A stretch of 64,000 nt of DNA, taken from assembly GCA_903932865.1 (NCBI GenBank), contig CAIZHQ010000016.1:620001-684000 (forward strand), read 5' to 3'. The first letter of the stretch is position 1, and the number at the start of each line of letters is the position of its first letter. The notes beneath the pieces are model-generated. The model made no database searches, was not told the DNA's origin, and saw only the letters and a program-made list of their open reading frames with translations. The DNA comes from an uncultured Burkholderiales bacterium. Its GTDB lineage: Bacteria; Pseudomonadota; Gammaproteobacteria; Burkholderiales; Burkholderiaceae_C. The translations under genes were made by a program, and so were the position numbers. Positions 18,671-28,056 of this stretch are shown piece after piece.

Positions 18671-19279
18671 GTGAAAGATTTTTTGAAAGCATTGGAAGTG
18701 CAGCGTTGGGACGATCACCGTTACTACCACCATTGCCGCATCAACCAGTCCCTGCACTTGCTCAGTGCCATGGCTTTTGTGGTGGCTTACGGCATGCTGT
18801 GGATCGATCCGGCCATGGCCGCACTGTTGGCCTGGATGGTTTCCATGACCTCCAGACAAGCCGGTCATTTCTTCTTTGAACCCTTGGGCTATGACCATGT
18901 CAACGAAGCCACCAATGAGTTCAAGGAAGAGATCAAGGTGGGCTACAACTTGCGCCGCAAGGTGGTGTTGTTGAGTGTCTGGGCCCTATTGCCTTTGGCC
19001 ATTTACATGCATCCTGGCTTCTTGGGCTTGCTGCCTGTGCATGAAACTTGGTTTGAATTTTTGCGGGCTGTGGGTTTTGCTTGGCTGTATTTGGGTGCGG
19101 CGGCTTTGCTGTTCCGCACGGTGCATTTGTTTTTTCTACACGACGTGCAAACCGGCCTGGTCTGGATGACCAAGATCATCACCGATCCCTTCCACGACAT
19201 TTACCTGTACCACAGGGCGCCTTGGCAGTTGTTGCGGGGTGAGCGCTTCGCTGACAGCAGTCTTCACACTGGCCGCTGA
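18671..19279 (+). CDS. Mpo1/DUF962-like integral membrane protein
   Basis: 202-residue protein with about four membrane segments. HHCRINQSLH near residue 20 and RQAGHFFFEPLGYDH near residue 70 resemble the conserved His/Asn motifs of the Mpo1 (DUF962) family; the yeast member is an iron-dependent 2-hydroxy fatty acid dioxygenase. The GTG at 18671 was chosen because AGAGGGG lies a few nt upstream, while the ATG cluster at 18632 has no ribosome site. It is monocistronic and closed by a long hairpin. Family placement is by motif recall, and bacterial function is not established. Confidence 0.65.
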   Translation: MKDFLKALEVQRWDDHRYYHHCRINQSLHLLSAMAFVVAYGMLWIDPAMAALLAWMVSMTSRQAGHFFFEPLGYDHVNEATNEFKEEIKVGYNLRRKVVLLSVWALLPLAIYMHPGFLGLLPVHETWFEFLRAVGFAWLYLGAAALLFRTVHLFFLHDVQTGLVWMTKIITDPFHDIYLYHRAPWQLLRGERFADSSLHTGR

Positions 19280-19289
19280 AAGTTCATAA

Positions 19290-19320
19290 CCCCGGTTCAC
19301 TGCGCAACAGTGAACCGGGG
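19290..19320. terminator. Bidirectional hairpin between convergent genes
   Basis: A perfect 13-bp stem (19290-19302 with 19308-19320, CCCCGGTTCACTG and complement) with a 5-nt loop lies between the convergent Mpo1-like and aminotransferase genes. Neither side has a clean T-run, so it may act with Rho or mainly protect 3' ends. Confidence 0.65.
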
Positions 19321-19327
19321 CTTGGCT

Positions 19328-20959
19328 TCAGCGAAACAGCGTTTCCTTGAGGATGCTGCGTCGGATGGATTTGTTGGTCATCTCAGGGGCATGCCACCAC
19401 CAGCCATCGCGCTGCATGTCTTGACAAGCCAATACAAACTTTTGGAGCACCGCATCAAAGTCGGCGTCGCTGTAGTTCAGGCTGAAGATCAAACGACCTG
19501 TCCCCACCCAACTGAGCGCCAACCCATGCAGCCTGAGGTAGTACTGCAGCATCCAGTTGTACCGGCTGGGCTGTGTGTAAAAGAGCGTCCAGACGCTCGA
19601 CATGTTGGCTGCTTGCAAGGGCAGCTCAAGCGTTTGCATGGTGCTGTTGAATTGGGTGGCGCGGGCATTCCAGCGCTCGTCCAAGCCTTCGTAAATGGCC
19701 TTGATTTCGGGGGTTTCCAGTTGTTCCAGAAAGACCGACATCGCACCCATGACCGCAGGGTGTGCGTTGAAGGTGCCACGTGCAAAGCAAATATCAGCGG
19801 GGTGTTTTTCATTGAATCTGCGCATCCATTCGCGCCTGCCGCACACCACACCGACGGGAAATCCACCGCCCAGGGTTTTGCCATAAGTGACCATGTCAGC
19901 CTGCACGCCAAAGTAGGCTTGCGCGCCCCCTGCGGCCAATCGGAAGCCCAAGAAAACCTCGTCAAATATCAATGCAATGCCGCGTTCAGTGCAGACCTGT
20001 CGCAAGGCCTTGAGCCAAGCGGTGTAAGCCTCGCGGTCATAAGCGGCGCGTCGGCTGCTGTCCACCAGGGCCGAGTCGCCGGGCGCGTTCGCATTGGTGT
20101 GCAGGGCCTGCAGGGGATTGATCAGCACGCATGCGATGTCTTTGCGGGTGCGCAACACCTGCAAGCTGCGCTCGTTCATGTCGCTCAGGGTGTAGGTTTC
20201 GCGCGGTGGCATCGGGTTGCCCGGACCGGGTTGCACGTCCTCCCACCAGCCGTGGTAGGCCCCGCAAAAACGCACGATGTTTTTGCGTTGCGTGTGGTAG
20301 CGGGCCAGGCGCACGGCCTGCATCACGGCTTCGGTGCCCGACATGTGAAACGAGACCTCGTCCAGACCGGAAATGGCTTTGAGGCGCTCGGCGTTGTCGG
20401 CCACCACCGGGTGGTAAGAACCCAGCACTGGGCCCAAGGCTTGGGTGCGTGCCATGCCCTCGGCCATGGTGCGTTTGTAAAAGTCAGCGCCAAACACGTT
20501 CACGCCATAAGAGCCTGTCAGGTCGTAAAAAACCTGACCGTCCAGATCGGTGACGTGCACGCCATGGGCCGATTGCAAGAACGAGCCGACTTTCAGGTGC
20601 TCGCGCACCACTGGGCTGAATTGGAAGGGCACGCGGTAGGCCGTGATGAATTGCATGTCAGAGATGTTCTCGCGTGCCCCCGCGGTGGCCTCGATGCTCA
20701 GGCGGTGGCGCGTTTGCAGCGTTTGGCCCAAGGCAAAAAATGCCGCGCGACGATGCGCCTGAATGTTGGCGGGGGCGCCGTCGCAGCCGAAAAATTCAGC
20801 CTCATCGAAGCTGTAACCGGGCAACCATCGCGCCAGGCGCTTGGCCATGCGCGAGTGTCCGGCCAGCGAGCGGTGCTTGGCACGCGAAAGTTGTATGCGC
20901 CGATGCAGGCTTGGGGCCAATGCGGCCAGCACGCCCAAACTGATCCAAGTGGGGTTCAC
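19328..20959 (-). CDS. Class-III PLP aminotransferase, glutamate-1-semialdehyde aminomutase-like, with N-terminal extension
   Basis: 543-residue fold-type I PLP enzyme. SGTEA (207-211) binds the cofactor phosphate, YHGWW (235-239) and IFDEVFLGFR (331-340) are typical, and Lys361 in YGKTLGGG is the Schiff-base lysine. About 110 residues precede the catalytic core, starting with a hydrophobic stretch that may anchor it to the membrane; ordinary glutamate-1-semialdehyde aminomutases are about 430 residues. The GTG start has AAGGA upstream. It is divergent from psd with about 50 bases between starts. It is probably not HemL itself; the substrate is unknown and may be a lipid-linked or amine compound. 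Confidence 0.8.
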   Translation of the reverse strand: MNPTWISLGVLAALAPSLHRRIQLSRAKHRSLAGHSRMAKRLARWLPGYSFDEAEFFGCDGAPANIQAHRRAAFFALGQTLQTRHRLSIEATAGARENISDMQFITAYRVPFQFSPVVREHLKVGSFLQSAHGVHVTDLDGQVFYDLTGSYGVNVFGADFYKRTMAEGMARTQALGPVLGSYHPVVADNAERLKAISGLDEVSFHMSGTEAVMQAVRLARYHTQRKNIVRFCGAYHGWWEDVQPGPGNPMPPRETYTLSDMNERSLQVLRTRKDIACVLINPLQALHTNANAPGDSALVDSSRRAAYDREAYTAWLKALRQVCTERGIALIFDEVFLGFRLAAGGAQAYFGVQADMVTYGKTLGGGFPVGVVCGRREWMRRFNEKHPADICFARGTFNAHPAVMGAMSVFLEQLETPEIKAIYEGLDERWNARATQFNSTMQTLELPLQAANMSSVWTLFYTQPSRYNWMLQYYLRLHGLALSWVGTGRLIFSLNYSDADFDAVLQKFVLACQDMQRDGWWWHAPEMTNKSIRRSILKETLFR

Positions 20960-21011
20960 AGCAATTTCCTTGTGTCAATGAAATTTCTTTTTATTCAAAT
21001 TGAGTGACAAC

Positions 21012-21893
21012 ATGATGAAGATTCGCCGACTTTTTCAAAACTGGATGCTGCAAGAAGACCTGAACTTCTTGCTCACCAACCGCATCCCGCGCATCACCCT
21101 GACCCGATTCATGGGTTGGTGGAGCCAGATCCGACACCCTTGGGTGGTCAAGTTGTCCATGTCGGTTTGGCGCTGGTTCAGTGATCTGGACTTGAGCGAC
21201 GCCAAGCACACGCAATTTGACAGCTTGCATGCGTGCTTCACGCGTGAGCTCAAGCCCGGGGCTCGGGTGGTCAACCCGGACCCTGCGCACATGACCTCGC
21301 CTTGTGATGCCATCGTGGGGGCCTGCGGCACGATCACACAGGGCCAGGTTTTTCAGGCCAAGGGGTTCCCTTATCAGTTGGAAACTTTGCTGGGCACATC
21401 CGCGCACTGCCAGCATTGGCCTGCCGCGCTGGAAGGGGGCACCTACATCACGTTGCGCCTGACCAGCAGCATGTACCACCGGTTCCATGCGCCACACGAT
21501 GTGCAACTCCAGCAGGTGACTTACATCTCGGGTGACACTTGGAATGTGAACCCAGTGGCTCTTGCGCGTGTACAAGAGCTGTTTTGCAAAAACGAACGGG
21601 CGGTCTTGCACATGCAAACGCAAGAGGGCGTGCCTTTCTTGATCGTGCCCGTGGCGGCTGTGTTGGTGGCGAGCATGCGCTTTCATGCGGTCGATGTGTT
21701 GCTCAATCTGCGCTACAAAGGCCCGAACGAAATGCCCTGTGATGCGGTCTATCGCAAGGGCCAGGAAATGGGGTGGTTCGAGCATGGCTCCACCATCTTG
21801 GTCTTTGTGCCTAAAGGTTTTGCCTTGGCCGATGGCATTGCGTCGGGCGTACGAATTCAGATGGGTCAGGCCTTGCTGAAACGGCTTGGTTGA
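21012..21893 (+). CDS. psd: Phosphatidylserine decarboxylase proenzyme
   Basis: 293-residue proenzyme that makes phosphatidylethanolamine from phosphatidylserine at the inner membrane. The self-cleavage site is HGST with Ser260 (usually LGST), which yields the pyruvoyl alpha subunit. The triad residues appear as SPCDA (Asp99) and YHRFHAP (His156/His159). Both LGST to HGST and SPxDG to SPCDA are small departures from the commonest motifs. The start was taken as ATG 21012; ATG 21015 and TTG 21000 are alternatives without strong ribosome sites. It is divergent from the aminotransferase gene. Confidence 0.9.
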   Translation: MMKIRRLFQNWMLQEDLNFLLTNRIPRITLTRFMGWWSQIRHPWVVKLSMSVWRWFSDLDLSDAKHTQFDSLHACFTRELKPGARVVNPDPAHMTSPCDAIVGACGTITQGQVFQAKGFPYQLETLLGTSAHCQHWPAALEGGTYITLRLTSSMYHRFHAPHDVQLQQVTYISGDTWNVNPVALARVQELFCKNERAVLHMQTQEGVPFLIVPVAAVLVASMRFHAVDVLLNLRYKGPNEMPCDAVYRKGQEMGWFEHGSTILVFVPKGFALADGIASGVRIQMGQALLKRLG

Positions 21894-21938
21894 TCAAGCC
21901 CGGGTACGGTCGACCAAGACCGTGCTTTGTGGGTAAGG

Positions 21939-22847
21939 TCAATACTTCTCGGGCACGATCATGTCCGCAGGAACCGGGTGGCGGATGTAATCCGGGTTAC
22001 GCACCCGCCCTGGGAGTTCCACCTGCGGGTGCGCCACCTCGTGGTAAGGCACCTGTGCCAGCAAGTGGTCAATGCAATTGAGTCGCGCTTTTTTCTTGTC
22101 CACCGCCTGTACCACCCACCAAGGGGCTTCGGGAATGTGGGTGCGCTCGATCATGGTTTCTTTGGCGCGGGTGTAGTCTTCCCAGCGGCGGCGGCTTTCC
22201 AAGTCCATGGGACTGAGTTTCCACTGCTTGAGGGGGTCGTGTATGCGACCCAAAAATCGGGCGTGTTGCTCGTCATCGGTGATGGAGAACCAGTATTTCA
22301 CCAGCTGAATGCCGCTGCGCACCAGCATTTTTTCGAACTCGGGCACCGAACGGAAGAACTCTTCATACTCTTCGTCGTTGCAAAAACCCATGACTTTTTC
22401 GACGCCCGCGCGGTTGTACCAGCTGCGGTCAAACAACACGATTTCGCCCGCTGCCGGCAGGTGCGAGATGTAGCGCTGAAAGTACCACTGGGTTTTCTCG
22501 CGGTCGTTGGGTGCGGGCAGGGCGGCCACGCGGCACACACGGGGGTTCAGGCGCTGCGTGATGCGTTTGATCACGCCGCCTTTGCCGGCTGCGTCACGGC
22601 CCTCAAACAGGATGACCATGCGGTGGCCGGTTTTGACCACCCAGTCTTGCAGCATCACCAGCTCGGACTGCAGGCGCAAAAGTTCACGAAAATAACGGAT
22701 GCGGTCACCCGCCTGGCCATCGTTGGCCGCTGCTCCATCGCCCCAGCGGTCGTCGAGCTCCAGCTCAAGCTCTTCGTCCATGCTGTCCAGCAGGTCTTCG
22801 CGCAGCTGGCGCATTTGGGCTTCATCGATGGCGTGGGTGGGTGTCAT
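21939..22847 (-). CDS. ppk2: Polyphosphate kinase 2 (PPK2 family)
   Basis: 302-residue PPK2, a P-loop kinase that uses polyphosphate to phosphorylate nucleoside di- or monophosphates (or the reverse). Walker A GRDAAGKGG is at 83-91; the lid/Walker B region VLFDRSWYNRAGVEKVMGFC follows, then KYWFSITDDEQHARF and WKLSPMDLESRRRW. The length fits single-domain class I. It lies downstream of the MATE gene on the same strand, about 90 nt away. It may connect to the phosphate island 7 kb upstream, but no Pho box was recognised here. Confidence 0.93.
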   Translation of the reverse strand: MTPTHAIDEAQMRQLREDLLDSMDEELELELDDRWGDGAAANDGQAGDRIRYFRELLRLQSELVMLQDWVVKTGHRMVILFEGRDAAGKGGVIKRITQRLNPRVCRVAALPAPNDREKTQWYFQRYISHLPAAGEIVLFDRSWYNRAGVEKVMGFCNDEEYEEFFRSVPEFEKMLVRSGIQLVKYWFSITDDEQHARFLGRIHDPLKQWKLSPMDLESRRRWEDYTRAKETMIERTHIPEAPWWVVQAVDKKKARLNCIDHLLAQVPYHEVAHPQVELPGRVRNPDYIRHPVPADMIVPEKY

Positions 22848-22938
22848 GGTGTGGGGAAGGCATCAAAAAAATCCACTGTCGTTGTTTTGTGTGAATTTTT
22901 GATGAACGACGGACAGGCCGAAGCCCAAGGCCAGGGCT

Positions 22939-24309
22939 TCAGACCTGGGCGGTTGCGCCTGTGCCAGACTGGGCTGCACGCCACACCAGCGTCGCAAACA
23001 GCGCCGAGACCAACGCCAGGGCCAAGCTGCTGCTGATCCAGAACGTGTCCACGGCCGGCCGGCCGGTCCATTGCAGCCAGCCACTCAGCGCTGAATCGTC
23101 GTAGGCCCACAGATAACCGCCGTACAAACCAAAGCCCCACAAAAATGCGGTGTAGATCAACAGGGGCGCAAGGGTGATGCGGTAGCAGCGCAGCAAGAAG
23201 ACGCAGACCGCCTGCACCGCATCGGCCAGGTGGTAAATGGCCACCCAGACCAGCCATACCTTGGCGGTTTGTGCCACCAAAGGGTCGTTGGTGAAAGCAT
23301 GGGCGATGGCTTCGCGGCCCATCAGCAAGGCCGCAGCGCACAGCACAGCCGCGCCGATGGCCAAGCCAATGCCCAGGCCTGCTGCTTGCCGGGCGCGCTG
23401 GGGGTTACCTGCGCCCAACCAGTAGCCGGTGCGGGCGCTGCTGGCGATGCCCAGGGCCAGCGGCACCATGTACAGCACCGAGGCCAAACTGGCCGCAATC
23501 TGATGACTGGCCGAGGCCACCGAGCCCAGGCGCGCGATGAACAGGGCCATCAGGGTGAATGACGTCACCTCCACCATGATGGACAGCCCGGCGGGTACGC
23601 CCAGGCGCAAAAAGTGCCGCAGCACAGGCCACTGGGGTTTTTCAGGCAAGCGCCAGAGCTGGTAGGGGCGGTAAATGTCTTGCGTGCGCAAGAGCCACAG
23701 CCCGGTGAGCATCATCATGCTGTTCACCACCAGTGTGGCCCAAGCGCACCCCACCACGCCCAGGCCCGGCACATTGCCAGCGCCAAAGGTCAGCAGCACC
23801 GATAAAGGAATTTTGACCAGCAAAGCGCCCGCTTGCAGCCAAGTCACCAGGCGCGGGTAGCCCAGGCTTTGGTTGAGTGTGCCGTACATGCGAAACAGCA
23901 AGGAAGGCACCAACGCCACCCCCAACACGCGCAAATAGGCCCGCACATCGGGCCACAGCTCGGTAGGCACTTGGGTCCATGACAGCCAAGGGTCGGGGAA
24001 CCACAAACCGGTGATGCCCAGTGCTGCCGCGATCGCCGAGATGTACAGCGCTTGGCGCACCGAGCGCCCGATCTCAGCGCGCCGGTTGCTGCCATGCAGC
24101 TCGGCCCAGACCGGCAGCAGCGCCTGCAGCATGGCGTTGAGGGCCACATAAATGCTGATGTAGATGGACGAGGCCAGCGACAAAACAGCCAACGCCTGCG
24201 GGCTGTAGCGCCCGGCAATCACCGTGTCGGCCACGCCAAAGGCCATGACGGCCAGTTGCCCGACCAGCACGGTGCCTGCATGGCGGGCGATGGTGCGCAG
24301 CTCGGACAT
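22939..24309 (-). CDS. MATE family efflux transporter
   Basis: 456-residue inner-membrane protein with 12 hydrophobic segments. ADTVIAGRYSPQALAVLSLASSIYIS near the N-terminus, and the repeat of the same fold in the C-terminal half (AGLSIMVEVTSF, RLGSVASASHQIAASLASV), are typical of NorM-type MATE exporters driven by H+ or Na+. The substrate is unknown. The start is 3 nt after the end of the upstream GT-C-like gene, so the two are probably cotranscribed. Confidence 0.9.
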   Translation of the reverse strand: MSELRTIARHAGTVLVGQLAVMAFGVADTVIAGRYSPQALAVLSLASSIYISIYVALNAMLQALLPVWAELHGSNRRAEIGRSVRQALYISAIAAALGITGLWFPDPWLSWTQVPTELWPDVRAYLRVLGVALVPSLLFRMYGTLNQSLGYPRLVTWLQAGALLVKIPLSVLLTFGAGNVPGLGVVGCAWATLVVNSMMMLTGLWLLRTQDIYRPYQLWRLPEKPQWPVLRHFLRLGVPAGLSIMVEVTSFTLMALFIARLGSVASASHQIAASLASVLYMVPLALGIASSARTGYWLGAGNPQRARQAAGLGIGLAIGAAVLCAAALLMGREAIAHAFTNDPLVAQTAKVWLVWVAIYHLADAVQAVCVFLLRCYRITLAPLLIYTAFLWGFGLYGGYLWAYDDSALSGWLQWTGRPAVDTFWISSSLALALVSALFATLVWRAAQSGTGATAQV

Positions 24310-24312
24310 GGC

Positions 24313-26058
24313 TCAGTGACTGGCCGCGTCTGGCAGGGTGGGCGTGTTGTCAGGGGGCGGCGGCAAGGGTCGGAAGATCAGCAGACGGTCGCTGCGCTCA
24401 CCCAATCGGGCCGCTGTGGCCTCGCGGGTCCAGCCCAAGGCTTGGAGACGATCGCTCAGCAAAGGCAGGTTCTTTTCGTCCATGACCAGCCAGGGGCATT
24501 CGGCGCTGGGTTGGGTGGCCGCTTGCAGGCGCACCTGGGCGTGGAACAGCAATGCTGCGCCTTGCGCTTGGCTGATGCCCGCATATTGCAAGCAACCGGC
24601 GGTGCCAGTGACGACCTGCACTTTTTGCACCGTAGGGCCGTAGCTGCGGGCAAAGTTGAGCAAAGGCAACCACAGGCTCATCAGCAGCAGCCAGCACAGC
24701 ACGGCCCCCGAGGCCGGCAAGACCATGCTTTTCCAGATGGCAGCGCGGTGGTAACCAATGCGCCACTTGACCAAGCCGGCCCAGGCCACGGTAGCCAACA
24801 AGGCCAGTACACATGCCGGGGCCGAAAACGTCGGTAAAAATCCGGGGGCCAGTTTGGCCACGTTGGCCGCAGTCTGGGCCGGAAAGCCTGTTTGCATGGC
24901 GATCCAGACCACCCAGATGGTGAGTGCGCAAATGCTGAAAAACAAAAGGGTGAACCAGTCGATCAAGGCCCCGAGGCTGCGCCGCAAAGTGGGCAGCGCA
25001 AAAGCGGCCAGCGCGGCTATACCGGGCAGAGCCAAGAGCAGGGCCCGGTCAGACAAGCCAGTGAACCAGGTGGCCCCAACCGTGACGGCTACGAACCACA
25101 ACGGCAAGGCCAAGTGTGGGTAGCGCCAAACTTGCGACAGCTGTCCCCGCCAGCGCCACAAGGACCACAGCGCCAAAGGCCAAGCCGGCCAGGTGAACCA
25201 GAGCATGAGTTTGGCCAGGATGTGTACATCGAGCAGGGTGTGAGGCACCACGCGCCAGCGCCACACATCAAGTGTGTCTGCGGTGGCGATGCACAGCAGG
25301 CACAGCAAAGCCAGCAGCCCCAAGTCGAGCATGCGCGTGCGGCCTTGTACGGGGTCGATGGGCGCCACGGCACGAATCAGCGACCCACCTAGGCCAAGCC
25401 ACAGGGCCACACTGGGCGCCCCCGAAAGCGTCAGGCCCATCATGCCCACCACCACGGCCAGCCCACTGTGCAAGCGCCAGCGTGGCAAGGTGGACATGCC
25501 CACAAAAATCAGTGATGCAAAGCAAAGTTGGCTCAGTGCTGGGGTGGCTTCATGCGCCAACCGAGCCAAGCCCAGGCAGGCCAGCAAAGCCAGCAGTCCG
25601 CCGTCCGCCAGTGCGCGGGCATAGTCGCCTGGTTTGGCCTCGCCACCAAAGGCAAAAGCCACTGGCTGAGCAGCGGGGTGACGTGCCAAGGCGTACACGG
25701 CGTACCAGGTGGCGGCCAATGTCAGGCCCAGCATCCCGATAAAGGGCAGTCGGGAGAACGCGACTTCCCATCCTGCCGGTGCCCATTGAAGGAAGCTGGC
25801 CCCTAGCCAAAAGGGCAGCAAAGCCAGTTGCGGGTCTTGCTGGCCCAGCAAGCTGGGCCTGAACCAATTGGCGGTTTCCCCCAGAGCAGGCTGGGCCAGT
25901 TGCAGCATGTACCCCAAGGCTTCCAGGTCTTGCGATTTCCAGGGCGCACGGTCCCAAAAACCAGCCAAAACATAGACCACACACAGCAAAAGCAGGGCTG
26001 GGCGCGGCAGTCTGCGCACAGCACTTTGGGCAACGATGGCGGGGGTGGGGAGGTTCAC
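24313..26058 (-). CDS. Polytopic membrane protein, ArnT/GT-C glycosyltransferase-like
   Basis: 581-residue protein with roughly 12-13 hydrophobic helices and a soluble C-terminal tail of about 130 residues. RAPWKSQDLEALGYM after the first helix resembles the acidic first-loop motif of ArnT/PMT-type GT-C enzymes, which move sugars from polyprenyl phosphate to lipids or proteins. The rest cannot be matched with confidence. It is translationally close to the MATE gene downstream. It could equally be an uncharacterised membrane protein specific to Comamonadaceae. Confidence 0.6.
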   Translation of the reverse strand: MNLPTPAIVAQSAVRRLPRPALLLLCVVYVLAGFWDRAPWKSQDLEALGYMLQLAQPALGETANWFRPSLLGQQDPQLALLPFWLGASFLQWAPAGWEVAFSRLPFIGMLGLTLAATWYAVYALARHPAAQPVAFAFGGEAKPGDYARALADGGLLALLACLGLARLAHEATPALSQLCFASLIFVGMSTLPRWRLHSGLAVVVGMMGLTLSGAPSVALWLGLGGSLIRAVAPIDPVQGRTRMLDLGLLALLCLLCIATADTLDVWRWRVVPHTLLDVHILAKLMLWFTWPAWPLALWSLWRWRGQLSQVWRYPHLALPLWFVAVTVGATWFTGLSDRALLLALPGIAALAAFALPTLRRSLGALIDWFTLLFFSICALTIWVVWIAMQTGFPAQTAANVAKLAPGFLPTFSAPACVLALLATVAWAGLVKWRIGYHRAAIWKSMVLPASGAVLCWLLLMSLWLPLLNFARSYGPTVQKVQVVTGTAGCLQYAGISQAQGAALLFHAQVRLQAATQPSAECPWLVMDEKNLPLLSDRLQALGWTREATAARLGERSDRLLIFRPLPPPPDNTPTLPDAASH

Positions 26059-26149
26059 AGTGGCAAGGGCAATCAGGTCTGTTGCAAAGGCTGGGACACG
26101 GGACTTCGTATTTTAGAAAAGCCAGGCGGGCGGGTGCGTGCCCATGCAA

Positions 26150-26181
26150 AAAGGGCAGGCCGGTTGCCCGGGCTGCCCTTT
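26150..26181 (-). terminator. Rho-independent terminator after rpmE2
   Basis: On the minus strand a perfect 9-bp stem (26181-26173 with 26158-26150, AAAGGGCAG/CTGCCCTTT) is followed by T residues. It lies 20 nt past the rpmE2 stop. Confidence 0.85.
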
Positions 26182-26201
26182 GGGGTTCACCGATTCGCGA
26201 A

Positions 26202-26465
26202 TTACTTGGCGATGGTGGTGGTCTTGCCGAAACGGTTGCGGAACTTCTCCACGCGGCCGCCCATGTTGTCGACCGACTTTTGCGTGCCGGTATAGAAGGG
26301 GTGTGACTCGCTGGTCGTGTCCAGTTTGTACAAAGGCAGTTCGCGACCGTCTTCCATTTTGATCATCTCTTTGGTGTTGGCGCATGAACGGGTCACGAAC
26401 TTGAAACCATTGGACATGTCTTGGAAGCAAACTTCACGGTAGTTGGGGTGAATGCCGTCTTTCAT
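26202..26465 (-). CDS. rpmE2: 50S ribosomal protein L31, type B
   Basis: 87-residue L31 beginning [16 protein letters not shown]. It lacks the CxxC zinc motifs, which marks the zinc-independent type B form (YkgM/RpmE2). The start at 26465 has AAGGA upstream; an in-frame extension of 11 residues is not expected in the family. It lies 84 nt downstream of rho on the same strand. Confidence 0.97.
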   Translation of the reverse strand: MKDGIHPNYREVCFQDMSNGFKFVTRSCANTKEMIKMEDGRELPLYKLDTTSESHPFYTGTQKSVDNMGGRVEKFRNRFGKTTTIAK

Positions 26466-26549
26466 GGGGAATCCTTTTATTTTCGCTACGGCAGCCACTC
26501 CTCAGCCTATCTGAGAGCACTTTCCGCAAAACCTGTCGATTATAGGGTA

Positions 26550-27812
26550 TCAACCGCCGCGCCGCATCATGTCGAAGAACTCGGAATTGTTCTTGGTCGC
26601 TTTCATGCTCTTCAAAACCATCTCCATCGCCTCGATTTCGTCCATGTTGTACATGAATTGACGCAAGATGCGGGTTTTTTGCAGCACTTCAGGCTGCAGC
26701 AACAGCTCTTCGCGGCGGGTGCCACTGCGGTTCAAGTTGATGGCCGGGAACACGCGTTTTTCGTAGAGGCGGCGTTCCAAGTGGATTTCGCAGTTGCCGG
26801 TGCCCTTGAATTCTTCAAAGATCACCTCGTCCATGCGGCTGCCGGTGTCGACCAGGGCTGTGGCGATGATGGTGAGGCTCCCGCCTTCTTCCACATTGCG
26901 TGCAGCACCAAAAAACCGCTTAGGTCTCTGCAGGGCGTTGGCGTCCACACCACCCGAGAGCACTTTGCCTGACGAGGGCACCACGTTGTTGTAAGCGCGG
27001 GCCAAGCGGGTGATCGAATCCAGCAAGATGACCACGTCTTTTTTCAGCTCAACCAAACGCTTGGCGCGTTCGATCACCATCTCGGCCACATGCACATGGC
27101 GGGAAGCGGGTTCGTCGAAGGTGGACGAGATCACTTCGCCACGCACATTGCGCTGCATTTCGGTCACTTCTTCGGGTCGCTCATCGACCAGCAAGACCAT
27201 CAGGTGCACATCGGGGTAATTGGCCGTGATGGCATGCGCGATCTGCTGCATCATGACCGTCTTGCCCGACTTGGGCTGCGCCACGATCAGGGCGCGCTGG
27301 CCGCGACCGAGCGGGGCAATGATGTCGATCACACGGGCGGTGATGTTTTCCTCGCCCTTGATGTCGCGCTCCAAACGCATCTGCTCTTTGGGGAACAGGG
27401 GCGTCAGGTTCTCGAACATGACTTTGTGCTTGTTGTTCTCGGGCAAGTCGTCGTTGACCTTGTCGAGCTTGGTCAGGGCAAAGTAACGCTCGCCATCTTT
27501 CGGGATGCGAACTTCGCCTTCGATCATGTCGCCGGTGTGCAGGTTGAAGCGTCGCACCTGGCTGGGGCTGATGTAGATGTCGTCGGTGCTGGCCGTGTAG
27601 CTGGAGTCGGGGCTGCGCAAAAAGCCAAAACCGTCGGGCAAAATTTCAAGCACACCGTCTGCAAACACCTGCTCGCCCGCTTTGGCGCGCTTTTTGATGA
27701 TGGCAAACATCAACTCCTGTTTGCGCATGCGGCCGGTGTTCTCGATTTCGAGCGTGTCGGCTTGCTTCAGGAGTTCGGACACATGAAGTGCCTTGAGTTC
27801 GTTCAAATGCAT
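26550..27812 (-). CDS. rho: Transcription termination factor Rho
   Basis: 420-residue hexameric RNA helicase that ends transcription. The N-terminal cold-shock-like RNA-binding domain shows [12 protein letters not shown] and [15 protein letters not shown]. The ATPase domain shows P-loop QPKSGKT, Walker B region [17 protein letters not shown] and [16 protein letters not shown]. Length and order match typical proteobacterial Rho. It lies between trxA and rpmE2, a common betaproteobacterial arrangement. Confidence 0.99.
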   Translation of the reverse strand: MHLNELKALHVSELLKQADTLEIENTGRMRKQELMFAIIKKRAKAGEQVFADGVLEILPDGFGFLRSPDSSYTASTDDIYISPSQVRRFNLHTGDMIEGEVRIPKDGERYFALTKLDKVNDDLPENNKHKVMFENLTPLFPKEQMRLERDIKGEENITARVIDIIAPLGRGQRALIVAQPKSGKTVMMQQIAHAITANYPDVHLMVLLVDERPEEVTEMQRNVRGEVISSTFDEPASRHVHVAEMVIERAKRLVELKKDVVILLDSITRLARAYNNVVPSSGKVLSGGVDANALQRPKRFFGAARNVEEGGSLTIIATALVDTGSRMDEVIFEEFKGTGNCEIHLERRLYEKRVFPAINLNRSGTRREELLLQPEVLQKTRILRQFMYNMDEIEAMEMVLKSMKATKNNSEFFDMMRRGG

Positions 27813-27993
27813 GGAATGGGGCCTGTGGCGAATCGGTCGGCTGGCGACCTTTGTTCGGATAACCGGGTGGATGTGCTGTGTGCCGGATGAAGCCCGGGGT
27901 TGGGGCTGGTGCTTCCGGCAGTCTTGGCGCTGTCCCGTGTCCGGGATGCCTGTGAGAAATTATGACAGGTTTTTGGGAGAGTCTGAAAACTGA

Positions 27994-28016
27994 AACCGGG
28001 CCCAGCAAGCCCGGTT
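27994..28016 (-). terminator. Hairpin terminator after trxA
   Basis: On the minus strand an 8-bp stem (AACCGGGC/GCCCGGTT, arms 28016-28009 and 28001-27994) with a 7-nt loop is followed by TCAGTTTTC. It lies 40 nt past the trxA stop and separates trxA from rho, although the weak U-run may allow readthrough. The rest of 27813-28056 is the rho leader, with no other recognisable element. Confidence 0.6.
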
Positions 28017-28056
28017 GTCGGTGGCGATGCCGGTGATCCCGGACTGCCCAGGTTCA

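Noticed and set aside
19310..21007. 565-codon open frame opposite the aminotransferase gene
   Set aside because: It is a shadow of the PLP enzyme's codon bias; no ribosome site or family motif, and it would run through the terminator hairpin.
21906..21923. 6-bp stem (ACGGTC/GACCGT) between psd and ppk2 as terminator
   Set aside because: Short stem with no T-run on either side; it may be chance in GC-rich sequence.
22878..22910. GTCGTT/AACGAC stem between the MATE and ppk2 genes
   Set aside because: Only 6 bp with a 21-nt loop; although T residues follow on the minus strand, the structure would be too weak to call.
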